NCBI GenBank assembly: GCA_014084085.1
Contig: NPFB01000115.1
Location: forward strand, 171,054-235,053
DNA length: 64,000 bases
Direction: 5' to 3'
From: Hondaea fermentalgiana
Lineage: Eukaryota > Sar > Bigyra > Thraustochytrida > Thraustochytriidae
The notes beneath the pieces were generated by a model. It saw nothing but the letters and a program-made list of their open reading frames with translations. It ran no database searches and was not told where the DNA came from. This document shows positions 1 to 10,400 of this stretch, piece after piece (position 1 is the first letter of the stretch; each line of letters begins with the position of its first letter). A program made the translations under genes and the position numbers.

Positions 1-1192
1 ACTTGGGCTCCTTGAGACGCGTCTCGAACTTCATTTCTTCAACCTTGTCGAGGATCTCCTTTTCTGGCAACACGTCAAAGAGGTCCGGGGCAGCGCCGGC
101 GTCCCCGGCCCCATTGTCCGCAGCTGATTGTCCGGCACCCGCTTTGGCGCTCGCCTTGGCAGCGTCCTCGCCACGAAAGGTCCTAATTGGAGCGGGAAGA
201 GGCTCGGCGCTGTCACGCTTGGCAGCAGCATCTTCGAGCGATTTGCAGATTGCCTTTTGCGTTGCTGGATTGTCAATGACCGCCATAACGAGGTCCTTGA
301 ATGCGCCCATGTACCACATGTCCATGTCGGTTGCGAGCCCCGTCGCCATTGTCCTGATGGCAGGGTTTTTCACGTCGCTGCCCTGAATGATAGCCTGCTG
401 CACAACCTGAATGGGCAGGCGGCGGCCACCAAAGGTGGAGACAGCGGCGCGCATGCAGTCAAGACAGGCAGCCCCAACCTTTGGATTCTTTTCTTTGAGT
501 CCCAGCAGGAGCGCCTGCAAACAGGCCTCCATGCTTGCCTTGTCAACCTCCATAAAGTCGAGGCAAAGATCCATGGCGCGTTTCTTGGTACCAGGTCGGC
601 CGACCAGAGCCTTTTTGAAGAGCTTGGGGACCGAGGTCGCGATGAGGGCGCCTTCGTCTTTGCCTGCGTACGCGTGCTTTACATATGCGCTTGCAGCATC
701 GAGACCTGGGTCAAGAGCACCCATGGAGGACTCGACAAGGCACTTTTCAAAATACGCTTGCGAAAGTTCTCCTTTGTTGGCTGGCTCGGTGAGTTTTTCG
801 AAGCCTACTTTGCGAGCCTTCCAGTTGGAGTGGTTGATAAGTTCATCAAGTGGGGCATTCGAAAAGTCTTCTTCGGGAGCGTCTACGACCTGGACGGCTT
901 GTGGAGCTGCCGCAGGTGCTGTAGGTGGCTCTGCCGGAGTTGGCGCAGGAGCAGCCGCTGGCTTGGGGGTCTCTGCAGGCGGAGCACTTGATGTTTCCTT
1001 GGGTGCCGGCGCGTTTGTCGCCTTGGCTGGAACAGGTTTCTCTGCCACAGAAGATGGAGGACTTGCCGTCGTCGTCGTCGTCGTCGTCGGTGCCGCCGCT
1101 GCCGTCTCGGAAGCCTCTGCGTTGGTATCGTCACCGAAGTCAACCTTGGATGACGACACAGCCATGAGGTCCTTGGCCGAGAACATGCTCAT
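1..1192 (-). CDS. XMAP215/Dis1/CKAP5-family TOG-domain protein, N-terminal part (3' end outside window)
   Basis: An open leftward frame runs without a stop from an ATG at 1192 (MSMFSAKDLM) to the window edge, about 397 residues. A low-complexity Ala/Pro/Thr segment covers roughly residues 15-115 and includes a Thr run encoded by a GTC/GAC microsatellite. A TOG domain follows: it opens with PLDELINHSNWKARKVGFEK and continues with HEAT-like helices such as NPKVGAACLDCMRAA. A TOG-typical exit reads LPAPIRTFRGE, and a spacer ends in KEILDKVEEMKFETRLKEPK. Proteins of this family bind tubulin through TOG arrays, polymerise microtubule plus ends and help gamma-tubulin complexes nucleate. Only the first TOG is visible, so the number of TOGs and the C-terminus are unknown. 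Confidence in the family is good; the start is the first in-frame ATG I could see. Confidence 0.85.
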   Translation of the reverse strand, partial: MSMFSAKDLMAVSSSKVDFGDDTNAEASETAAAAPTTTTTTTASPPSSVAEKPVPAKATNAPAPKETSSAPPAETPKPAAAPAPTPAEPPTAPAAAPQAVQVVDAPEEDFSNAPLDELINHSNWKARKVGFEKLTEPANKGELSQAYFEKCLVESSMGALDPGLDAASAYVKHAYAGKDEGALIATSVPKLFKKALVGRPGTKKRAMDLCLDFMEVDKASMEACLQALLLGLKEKNPKVGAACLDCMRAAVSTFGGRRLPIQVVQQAIIQGSDVKNPAIRTMATGLATDMDMWYMGAFKDLVMAVIDNPATQKAICKSLEDAAAKRDSAEPLPAPIRTFRGEDAAKASAKAGAGQSAADNGAGDAGAAPDLFDVLPEKEILDKVEEMKFETRLKEPK

Positions 1193-2103
1193 GGCTGCCA
1201 CGCAATCATCGCAGCGGCATGATGCAGATCTCGAGCACACAGTGGACATCCTCGTGTTCTCCTTCTCTCACTCTTTCTCTCGGCCTTGCTCCTCGTCGTT
1301 GGCGCGCGCGGGGCTCGGTTATACGCCGAGCGCGAGTTTCGTTCCCAGCGGTGGTGGGCTCTCACTCGCTACGAATTTTAGCTTTCGACCTCCTTCTGCC
1401 GAGCGGACCGCCGTTCGTCCGTGCGCCCGTGCGTGCGTGCGTCCGTCCTTCCACGCGTGCCACGCCGCGCTGCGTCGCGCCGCGCCACGCGCACGTCTCT
1501 CGCGAGCCGCGTCGCCGTGCTCGAACGGGGTCTGGCAAGGGCAGTCTCGTGTATCGTCAAATCGATCAGGCGATCAGGAAGCGCCAACGGGCCGCACTAG
1601 GCCCTGGCTACCGAAAACGCTACGGGGACGGGGCTCGCCTCCTGTGCAACCGCCATGTCTGCTAGACTGGACGGGTCACTTACTGACTCGTAGGCCAGGG
1701 AAAGCGAGGGGCACCAACTCGATCGACCGCATGGAGCCCTGGTTGCAAAGGTTGGACTGGTGCTCGTGCTCGTGCTGGTGCTCATGGTGGGAGAGAGGTA
1801 AACGATAGCGCATTCTAGATGCTCGACCCAGACTCATAAGGCAGAATTACGAAAAGAGGGACAGCAGAGCAGATTGTCGGCCCGTAGTTTGTTGGCGAGC
1901 GAGAGTCGGGCGTCTGTCTATTTATAACGAACGTCAGAGACGACAGTGCGGAAGTCGCAAAGTAAGCAAGTACGTGAATCAACGCTTGTCTTTCTTTTGC
2001 TTATTTTATTCTAAGGAACTCTTATTTGGTATTTTTCTGTCGTCAAGTCCAAGCACACGGTACAAGGGACGGCCTAGGCTGCTCGTCCCGGTGCAGCCCG
2101 CGC
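1193..2103. other. Intergenic region, probable promoter of the TOG gene
   Basis: This is about 0.9 kb between two leftward genes. It holds a GC-rich GTGC/GTCC-type simple repeat around 1400-1450 and an AT-richer part near 1980-2040, next to the 3' end of the SNARE gene. I see no convincing coding or RNA gene. The TOG gene promoter should lie here. Confidence 0.5.
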
Positions 2104-2799
2104 TCAGTTTCGGGCAAGCGAGACAATGAGAATGATGAGAACCACGAGAATGATGGAACCGATGATGAGAGTGAGCTTGATGGACTTCCAGCGCTCGCTA
2201 CGGTGCAGACGCGTGGCCTGGGTGTCAAAGAGACGAGCCTGGTCCTGAAGAGCCTGGGTGTCCGTCTCAATGCGCTCCGTTTTGTCAAGGTTACGCAGCA
2301 TGCCGTCAATGTTGCTCTGCATGGTAAGCTTAACGTCGTTGACCTTGGACTGCACGGCCGAGAGCTTGTCCTTCTTGCTTGGATCGTCGTAGTCGCGGAC
2401 GACGGCGCTGAAGAGCGACTTGGCCTTCTTGTTAAGACCACCCTCCTGCGCGGTCGCGACACGGTCGCCGAGCTCGGCCTGGAACCGTTTGATGACCTCG
2501 TTAAGCATGGGGAACACCAAACGCTCCGGATACTCTGAGGTGGTGATGGCCACATAGACGCGCTGCTGCTGGTCCGTGGTGAAGTTGAAGGCGTTCACGT
2601 CGCCGACGAGGCGGTACCGCGACCCGGGCGCCACTTTGCTCTCAAAGTCGGGCGCTGAGAGCACCTCATTCACCGTGTTAAAGTACTGCGGCTTGTTGTA
2701 GTCGCCGTCGCGCGCCACGAAGGACGCCACGATGACCTTGTCCGTGGCGCGGGCTACCGCCACGAACATGATGTTGCGCCCCGCATCCGCGATCGACAT
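2104..2799 (-). CDS. Longin-domain R-SNARE, VAMP7-like
   Basis: The protein is 231 residues, close to the usual VAMP7 length of about 220. An N-terminal longin domain (about residues 8-125, starting IMFVAVARATDKVIVASF) is followed by an R-SNARE coiled coil (about 140-200). Aligned to the VAMP heptads, the zero-layer arginine is Arg169 in GMLRNLD. A C-terminal transmembrane anchor (about 209-228, SIILVVLIILIVSL) ends only a few residues from the terminus, as expected of a tail-anchored SNARE. Such proteins drive fusion at endosome/vacuole or plasma membrane. YKT6 is excluded by the transmembrane segment and missing CAAX box. Sec22 is possible, but the domain spacing fits VAMP7/VAMP71-72 better. 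The ATG lies 62 bases from an assembly gap, so the promoter is mostly unsequenced. Confidence 0.88.
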   Translation of the reverse strand: MSIADAGRNIMFVAVARATDKVIVASFVARDGDYNKPQYFNTVNEVLSAPDFESKVAPGSRYRLVGDVNAFNFTTDQQQRVYVAITTSEYPERLVFPMLNEVIKRFQAELGDRVATAQEGGLNKKAKSLFSAVVRDYDDPSKKDKLSAVQSKVNDVKLTMQSNIDGMLRNLDKTERIETDTQALQDQARLFDTQATRLHRSERWKSIKLTLIIGSIILVVLIILIVSLARN

Positions 2800-2861
2800 G
2801 GTCTCTCTCTCCGCTCCGCGCCTCCGCGCCCTCGCCTTCGCGCGTCCCTCCCTGCCGCTGC

Positions 2862-2961
2862 NNNNNNNNNNNNNNNNNNNNNNNNNNNNNNNNNNNNNNN
2901 NNNNNNNNNNNNNNNNNNNNNNNNNNNNNNNNNNNNNNNNNNNNNNNNNNNNNNNNNNNNN
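2862..2961. other. Assembly gap (100 N)
   Basis: The run is exactly 100 N, the conventional placeholder for unknown length. It sits between the SNARE 5' end and the XRN2 3' end and directly abuts a CGATG array on its right, so the array probably caused the break. Confidence 0.95.
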
Positions 2962-3014
2962 CGATGCGATGCGATGCGATGCGATGCGATGCGATGCGAT
3001 GCGATGCGATGCGA
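2962..3014. repeat. (CGATG)n pentanucleotide array
   Basis: Ten perfect CGATG units lie immediately right of the gap and end about 32 bases before the stop of the XRN2/RAT1 gene. The left part of the array is probably inside the gap. Confidence 0.95.
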
Positions 3015-3045
3015 AACGCCTGTAGTACGCTTGGTCGTCACCATC

Positions 3046-6000
3046 TCAGCGGCGCCACTGGTTCTGCTGATGATGGTGCTGCTGATGACCGTGCCCAGGG
3101 TACAACGGCGGAGCTCCCGGGGCTCCGCGTGCTTGCAACGCGCTCGAAAGACGATCCATGAGCGCACTCTTGGAGCTGCTAGGTCTGGAATTTCCCGCGG
3201 GAGGCGGCTGGTTTGGCAAGAACGGATTCGAGCCGCCGCGACCCGGAGGTCCCGAAGGGGCTTGCTGCTGACGATTGTACTGATAGCCTTGCTGCTGGTG
3301 CTGCTGGTGCTGCTGTTGATGAGGCGGATATTGCCCATAGGCTTGCCGGTGCTGCTGGTAATGATGAGCTTGTTGCGGCGGATAGCCACGACCATGTTGC
3401 TGCTGGTTCGGGTAATGCTGTTGCTGGTGCTGCTGGTGCTGGCCGTAAGGATAGCCTCCTCCCCGTTGCGGCGGATAACCTTGCTGCTGGCGCTGCCAAG
3501 GTGGCGGCTGCTGATGCTGATGCTGCGACGGAGGCGGGTACGGCTGACGCCCACCTCGCGAATTCCGGTTCAGGTTCATGCTTGGCTCCATGCTTCCATA
3601 GCTCCGCTGAAAGTGAGCCGCCTGGCGTTGTCCTAATCCACCGCCATGGGAAGGCTGCTGAAAGCTGCTCGGGTGAGCCTGACGCGTCGTCTCCACGAGA
3701 AGGTTCGCAACGTTGGCCCCGCGACCGAGCTTGGGAATCTTGATGATCAGATCATCAGCGGACAGCACCGGACGAGGCACCCGCACATCGGGCAAAAGCA
3801 TTGAAAGATGCGGGCGCATCTTGGGCAGACGGAACTCAAACGCCACAGTCTTGTTGTCAGGAAGAGGATCCACACGGCGCCCAGCCGGTGGAATCGTCTT
3901 GCCCGGCTCGAACTTGAACTTATCAGGAGGGTGCGTGAAATAACCGGAAAGACCGTTGGTAGCTGACGCCAGCAACAGACGCGCGTGCGGCTTGCCCCCC
4001 TTGCCCGATGCGCGCACATCACCCGCCGTGGTGGGCGTGATTTGCTTGCCATCTTCGTCCTTGATCGCTTGCGTCTTGCTGGGCATGGCGCGTTCTGCCT
4101 CGTCAGCGGCCACCATCATCTTGTCGGTACCGACAGCATCGACGCGAGCAAAGACGAGATCAGGGTTGTACTCATTTCGCTCCTTCTCGTGGGGCTTGAA
4201 CTCCTTTTCGAGATCCGCCGTGACCGCAAGGAGGCGTGACTCATCAATGAAGGGCAAGAGCGCAACCCATAGCCATCGCACAGCCTTGCCATTTGCATCG
4301 TACTCAAACTGCGTCGGATAAAAGTCGGCAATCGGAGAGTCAATGTCTGTCATGTACCAGCGACACGGCTCGGGGAGTGCGTGCGCACTTGCAGGCGGGA
4401 AGACTCCCATGAGCTGTTCAAAGGGTTTAAACGGCATCGAAGGAGGAAACTCGATATTGATGTCATCAATGTTGACGAGGTCCGACGCAAAAGGAGCGTA
4501 ATGGTACTCGTAGAACCACGTCCAAGACTGGCAACCACGGTAGTAGTACTCCATCACCCAGCAGAGGCCGGTGACGTACGAGCGAACGACTTCGCGACGT
4601 TTCTCCGACTTGGGATCCTCGTATTCGGGTCCAAACTTGGAGGCATAGTAGCGGTTCTTCCACCCAGGCTCTCCGAAACGGACCTCGTCTTCGACGTCCT
4701 CGTGCACATTGCGCTGCTTCTCCTTCTCCTTGATGCGAGCCTCAAAGGCGTCATGCGCAGCCTTGGAGTCGTCGGCATCGTAGCTGTCCAGCTTGATCTT
4801 GTCAACAGCATCACGGGCGCGCTCTTGGGCGCGTCGAATATCGCGCGCCTCCTTGCGCTCCTTTTTGCGCTCTTCGGTGGCCTGTTGCTTGGCCTTGCGG
4901 CCTTCTTCCGGGGCCGCAGAGGACGAAGGAGAGGATGACGAAGACGACGACGATGATGGCCCAGCCCTATCCGAATCAGCGGGGCGCTTCTTGCCACGCT
5001 TGAGCTTGTCGCGAAGCTCTGCGGCCGCCGACTTGTTTGCGTTACTGTCTGGAGGGGGCACGGGCTTGGCAGGCGGAGCGGCGCTTGCACCGGATTTCTT
5101 GCCGAGAGGCACCAAGGCAGCGGCTTTGGCCCCGCTCACACCTTGGCCAAGCGGAACGAGGTTCTTGCCATCCGCACCAGAGAAATCCTGCACATTGAAC
5201 TTGCCGCGTTTGGTCCTGCCTTGGACCTCGGGTCCAGATCCTGAGGCCGCGGCCAAGGCGAGCGCTCCCTCGGCACGGGTCTTGCCGCCTTCGCGGCGAG
5301 TGCGCTGATTGTTTTTGCGACGCTGCTGGTCCCAAACTTCACTTGCACGACGACGACGGAAAATCTCATCTTCGACGGTGCCAAGGACGCCCATGTAGAC
5401 GTCGACCCGCGACAGATTGACCTGGCCGTCCTTGGTGAGGTAGCCACCAACCGTAGGGAGCACGCGCTTGTAGAGATCCAGGAGCAGCTCGAGACCTCCT
5501 TCGCGAATCGACAGAGAAGGAAGGTGCGGTAAGAAATCATTTCCTACGAAGAAACAGATGAATACAAAGTCATCAATACAAGCTTCAAAGTTGTACGCAA
5601 ACGGTAGTGGCTGGTAAAACGCCTCGGGGCGGAACTCATGCGCCAGGTACTCGCGCAGAATCCACAAACGCACGAGATCAAAAGGTTTTTTGTTGGTGCC
5701 AATGAGTCCCATGTCTGAATCATCGGGACTCATGTCTCCATCCGTACTCCCCGCGGACGAGTTGTTGAGGACCGCGTCACGCTGAAAGCCTTGCTTGCGC
5801 TTTTGCTTGCCAAAAAGGACTTCCTCGCGCAAAATCGTAAAGTGGATCTCGTGGCTCGCCAAGCCAAGCATGATAAGATCTGCGTCGAGACCGTAGAGGA
5901 TATGCGTCGTGTTCGGATCGTATCCGGGCTCGGCGCGCTGCCGCCTAATGAACTGCATAATCTTGTGCTCGCCCTCGCCGGGCGACTGGGCATCCGAAAG

Positions 6001-6570
6001 AACGATGCGCACATTTTTGAACGCTGCGTTGTGGTTAAGCCGCTCCGCAATGTACCATCGGAGGTAGTCCGAAAGTTTGGCCATGAACTCTGTGCCTGGC
6101 GTGATGACGTTGCTGTCCCATGCGGGCGGTTTTTTGGGTGGCGGTCGGTGGCCCTGGCTGATCATTTCCTTGCGGATGCGGTCAGCGTCTTCGGCGGCCT
6201 CGGCAGCTTCCTGTGCGGCCCGAAACCGACGAGACCGCTGCTGGTTCATTTTGGCGCGAGGCGCCACGCCATCGATCGCCATGTAGATGAGCTTGCGCGG
6301 TCGCACCATATTCAACAGACGATCCAAATATCGGAAGATGACAAGGTACATTTCTTCTTCGGTCTCGGGGGCTGGCTCGCCCTCGGGATGCGTACACGGG
6401 TGAATGAGCCCGTTCATGTCTAGATACAGATTATCAAATTCGTACCCATTAGGATTCGGCTGCGAAGCATCCACGGGCGCCTGGCCGCTGGACCGGTGCT
6501 CCTCAATGCACCTGGTCATGATCTTGGGGTACTTTTCCGAGATCCATCGGAAGAACGCCGGCACGCCCAT
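3046..6570 (-). CDS. 5'-3' exoribonuclease, XRN2/RAT1 type
   Basis: The 1174-residue protein starts MGVPAFFRWISEKYPKI, the hallmark N-terminus of the XRN family. Acidic metal-binding residues sit in conserved blocks: Asp51 (LYLDMNG), Asp100 (YMAIDG), Asp193/Glu199/Glu201 (SDAQSPGEGEHK) and Asp229/Asp231 (GLDADLIML). The second conserved region follows, with FPPSMPFKPFEQL and a late LPDNKTVAFEFRLP block. The last 200 or so residues are a Gln/His/Pro/Tyr-rich low-complexity tail. The length and the order of the conserved blocks fit nuclear Rat1/XRN2, which degrades uncapped RNA, trims rRNA and snoRNA and promotes Pol II termination; cytoplasmic XRN1 is longer. The middle (about residues 400-620) is a charged, Ser-rich disordered insert. 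No intron is apparent. Confidence 0.93.
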   Translation of the reverse strand: MGVPAFFRWISEKYPKIMTRCIEEHRSSGQAPVDASQPNPNGYEFDNLYLDMNGLIHPCTHPEGEPAPETEEEMYLVIFRYLDRLLNMVRPRKLIYMAIDGVAPRAKMNQQRSRRFRAAQEAAEAAEDADRIRKEMISQGHRPPPKKPPAWDSNVITPGTEFMAKLSDYLRWYIAERLNHNAAFKNVRIVLSDAQSPGEGEHKIMQFIRRQRAEPGYDPNTTHILYGLDADLIMLGLASHEIHFTILREEVLFGKQKRKQGFQRDAVLNNSSAGSTDGDMSPDDSDMGLIGTNKKPFDLVRLWILREYLAHEFRPEAFYQPLPFAYNFEACIDDFVFICFFVGNDFLPHLPSLSIREGGLELLLDLYKRVLPTVGGYLTKDGQVNLSRVDVYMGVLGTVEDEIFRRRRASEVWDQQRRKNNQRTRREGGKTRAEGALALAAASGSGPEVQGRTKRGKFNVQDFSGADGKNLVPLGQGVSGAKAAALVPLGKKSGASAAPPAKPVPPPDSNANKSAAAELRDKLKRGKKRPADSDRAGPSSSSSSSSSPSSSAAPEEGRKAKQQATEERKKERKEARDIRRAQERARDAVDKIKLDSYDADDSKAAHDAFEARIKEKEKQRNVHEDVEDEVRFGEPGWKNRYYASKFGPEYEDPKSEKRREVVRSYVTGLCWVMEYYYRGCQSWTWFYEYHYAPFASDLVNIDDINIEFPPSMPFKPFEQLMGVFPPASAHALPEPCRWYMTDIDSPIADFYPTQFEYDANGKAVRWLWVALLPFIDESRLLAVTADLEKEFKPHEKERNEYNPDLVFARVDAVGTDKMMVAADEAERAMPSKTQAIKDEDGKQITPTTAGDVRASGKGGKPHARLLLASATNGLSGYFTHPPDKFKFEPGKTIPPAGRRVDPLPDNKTVAFEFRLPKMRPHLSMLLPDVRVPRPVLSADDLIIKIPKLGRGANVANLLVETTRQAHPSSFQQPSHGGGLGQRQAAHFQRSYGSMEPSMNLNRNSRGGRQPYPPPSQHQHQQPPPWQRQQQGYPPQRGGGYPYGQHQQHQQQHYPNQQQHGRGYPPQQAHHYQQHRQAYGQYPPHQQQHQQHQQQGYQYNRQQQAPSGPPGRGGSNPFLPNQPPPAGNSRPSSSKSALMDRLSSALQARGAPGAPPLYPGHGHQQHHHQQNQWRR

Positions 6571-7428
6571 CTTGACCCTTTTTGGGGCACGACTGCTTTC
6601 GCTGCTGCTCTAGCTGCTTTAGCTGCTGCTGCGACTCTTTTATTGCGGCCGCAACGCTAGTACCAGCTCGCCTTTCTTGTCGCTCGCTAGACCTCGGCAG
6701 CAACCTCAGGGGCGGCCGCGAAGGACGCGCTTCGCGGGGCCTCAAACGGACTCTGCGCCTTGCGATGCGCCTTGGAAACCAATCACTCTCGCGCCGTTTC
6801 GTTCTCCGGTCGCTTGTGGAGAAGAATCAGCTCCCACTCGACGGCGCCGGAAGGTGTATCACGGCTCCCCTTGGCCGGGGCAGGGTCCCGGCGTCGCGCG
6901 CTGCACCACGGGCGCGCGCCGCGTCTTTAACGCAGCGGGCTTCCGTGTTCGAGCTCTGCCTACGCCATGGCCGCATTGAGGTTTCCGTTTGTTCCACTGT
7001 AGCGGCGCACGATTCCACTTGCGAACTGCCGTTTGCGCGACTTGCCGAATTGATCCCGAATCGACTGGCGCTGGCCACATTCTGCAGAAACACTGTGGCC
7101 CCCAAATCGGCGATCGATCAAGAAAGACAAGAAATCGCTGCTAGCGATAAGGCTCGGGGGTTCTACAAGTGGAACTGTAAGCATGCGCAATGCAATTCAA
7201 TCCAATGCAATATGTAGGCATGGGTTGCTGCAAACTTAGGCATCGAGTCAGATACAATCTCGTGTCAAGTCGCGCGCGTTGCCCGCCCACCGTCATTTGT
7301 AAGACTAACTGAAAAGAAAGAATACGGAAGGATAAAAACAATTCCAATCTCGTTCGGATCTCGAGGTGATGTCAACGTTCCCGCAACGTGACACACGCAG
7401 ACTTTCCGTGTTTATTATAGTGTTTTGG
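6571..7428. other. Intergenic region, probable promoter of the XRN2 gene
   Basis: About 0.86 kb separates the XRN2 start from the 3' end of the next leftward gene. It is GC-rich near 6700-6960 and AT-richer near 7140-7420. Short open frames exist on both strands, but none has a recognisable domain. Confidence 0.5.
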
Positions 7429-10400
7429 TCATTGACGTCTGAGGTGAGACGACTCGAGGCCAATGTCTGCATTGATCTTGTTGAGCTTCTCGATCATTTC
7501 GCTGTGCACAAAGACCGACCCCAATGTAGACGAGGAGGACCCTACTGGCATAGCGTGCGGCCTTGACCCATTTGCCGAGGACGGTCTGCTATTGCTCGAA
7601 AGAGAGGCGGTGTCACGTCGCCATCCCGGAACGCTGTGGGGCCCTCCACTCGCGCTCAACGAGGGTCGTGGAATACGTGAGGCCGCCGCCTCAGCGACAA
7701 GTCGCTGGTGCAGCGAGTACATGTCCTTACCAAGGCGCTGGACATCCAGTGCGAGACGTTGATTCTCGCTCAAGAGGTCTCGCAAGTCGTACGATGCAGC
7801 TTGCCCATGACGAGATACGAGCGTGTGGGTTTTTTCCACGAGTGCAGCAACGGCGTCCAGGACTCCTGCAAAGGTATCCTCGCCCCTACAGAGGGCCTCG
7901 TACAAGAGAAAGCTGGCGTCGCGATCGCCATTAAATTCGTTCCTTGCAAAGGAGTTATTCACGCGATGCAAGGACGTGGACCCGGATGATTGAATGGCGC
8001 GCTCAGTCTCTTTGACTTGTCGTAAAATTTTGCGCTCAAACTCGTCGTGGCCGCGTAGGTTTTCGGCGTGCATCTTTGAAGGATGCTGGCCGCCGTGCAG
8101 GTCCCGATATGAAGATGACGAGGACGACGAAGAAGAAGAGGGATCGAGCAGAGCGCGATCGAGGCGCGATTTGGACTCGCGGAGCTGCGAGTCGCGCGCT
8201 TCGAGCTTGCGCGCGGCATGGTCGAGCTTACGCTCGAGCGTGGCAACAGTTTGCTTTTTGGCATGTAGCTCATCGCGAAGCGTGCGTAGCTGGTGTTTCA
8301 TGGCGTTTTGCGAATCAGTGAGATCCTCGACGCGGCGTCCGCGATCCTCGAGTTCGAGCGAGAGCACGCGGTTGCACTCTTCGACGGTGGACTGGGCACC
8401 GTGCAGTTCTTCGAGGCGCTTGTCGAGACGATATTTCTCCTCACGCACGGCCTCGAGTTCTGCGCGAATTTGGCGTGCCTCGCCTTCCGCCACAGCGGCG
8501 CGTTCGCGCGCAGCTCCGAGCTGGTCGTGAAGAGCCTCCTTTTCCTCGGCACTCCTGTGCGCGCGAGCCTCGAGCACGCGGACGCGGTCCTCCTTTTCTT
8601 TGCGTTCGGAACGAAGCTCGCTAAGGAGCTCGTTGTAGCGCTTCTCCATGGAGCGGGCCTGACCCTTGAGATGAGTGCTACTTGAGTTTGCCATGGACTG
8701 CATGCTCTGCATGAAGAAGCCAAGTTTGCTCTCCGCATGCTCGAGTTGTGTCTCGGCGCGCTCGAGCTGGTCTGCGATTCGCTTGAGTTTGGCGCGCCAC
8801 TTGCGTTCCATTTCGAGACCCTTTTTAGTGAAGAGGTTCTTGAGGTCTTGGAGGTCCTCGAGGCGCAAAACGACCTCGCCCCCAGCAGGGGCAGCAAGCG
8901 AAGTGTGCGAGACGTGCGAGGTATGAGAGATTCGCGACTGTCGTAGCTGTGCTGCCGCTGCTGCTGAAGATGATTCGTGGCTTTGGCTTTGGCTTCGTGG
9001 CGACCGCGGGCCGGCGCTGCGGCGGCTGAGGCCGCTCTCGTCGGCGACCCAGGTCCGTGGTTCGGGCCTTTCAGCGATTGCGGTGTTTGCGAGCGATGCA
9101 CGCTCGCCGCGGTGGTCTGCAAGCTCATCAATGACGAGGTCATCCCCAAAGAGAGAGGATGACGAGGAGATGAAGGAGGCGTGATCCGGCACAGCACCCT
9201 GGATGGACGTGTCGGCTCTCGAGCCAAGGACCTCGCGCAGCCTGACTTGACGCTGGAACTCCTTTTCACGATTCACGCTGTTGGCCAATGACTCGCGGAG
9301 TTGCGCAGTAGCCTCTTTGCTGGCCTTTGTCTCGATGGCGAGCTTGTTTTGCAGATCCTTGACGGCAGCTCGAGCCTCGCTCGCTTCCGCTTCTCGAGCT
9401 TCGGCTCGGCTGCGTTCGGCCTCGACCTGCCTGTACGCTTCATCGCGCGCGAACTCGACGGCATTCACCTTGCCCTTGAGCTGCGCCAGCTCGGAAGTGA
9501 GCGCAAGCACCTTTTCGTTTTGCGCGTGTCGCAATTCCTGCTGCCGGAGGTCACCCTCGCGACGCAGACTGTGCTCCTTCGTTGCATAGGTTTCGCGGAG
9601 CCGAGCGTTGTCACGCTCGAGACGGCGTGTCGTTGCTTGGAGGTCGTCTTGGGCTGCCCGCGCATCCTCGAGCTCGCGCGCTAGCTCTTCCGTCTTGCGT
9701 TCTGCCAGAGCAGCTGCCCGCTCGCTCTGGTCACGTTCCTGTTCGCACTGCTTGAGGAGCTGCGTGAGTTTGTTGACGCGCGCCTCTTCGTTTCGCGCGG
9801 TTTCCTGCAGCTTGCTCATGGCCTCGGCCTCTTGACTGCGCTGTTCCCCGAGAGCGCGAGCGCCCTCCACAACTTGAGCGCGGAGCGTCTCGTTTTCGCG
9901 AGCAAGCTTGGTATGTTCGGCCCGGATCTCCTCGATACGAGCGTCGCGCTGCAAGAGCGCCCGCTCGGCGTCGGCAAGAGTACTGTTCGCCTCGGCGAGG
10001 GCGAGGTCCAGGTCGGCGGCACGTTTCTTCTCGGGCTCGAGTTCGCGAACCTGCTCATTGAGCGTGAGCACGTCCTCGAGACGTTTGCGATCGCGCTCGT
10101 CGAGTTCGCGGATCTTGTGGCGCAGAGCATCGATCTCTTGCTCTTTTTCGCGCAAGAGTTCGACGGGGATTTCGACGTTGCGCGCCTCGTCAAGCTCGGC
10201 GCTGCACAGGGCCAGATCTGTCTGGAGACCCTCGATGGCATTGCGGGCCTTGACGAGGAGAAGATTGCGCTCATCGAGCTCTTGCTGTTTTTCCTCGAGC
10301 AGGACTTTTTGCTGGAGTACTTCTTGCTCGAGAGATTCGTCCGTCTCGCCGCCTTTGCGCAGTTTGGCTACGCGCTCCTCGAGGTAAAAGATGCGCAGCT

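Noticed and set aside
411..1808. Long plus-strand frame opposite the TOG gene
   Set aside because: It is antisense to a frame with clear TOG content, is low-complexity and has no motif; it is a GC-driven shadow.
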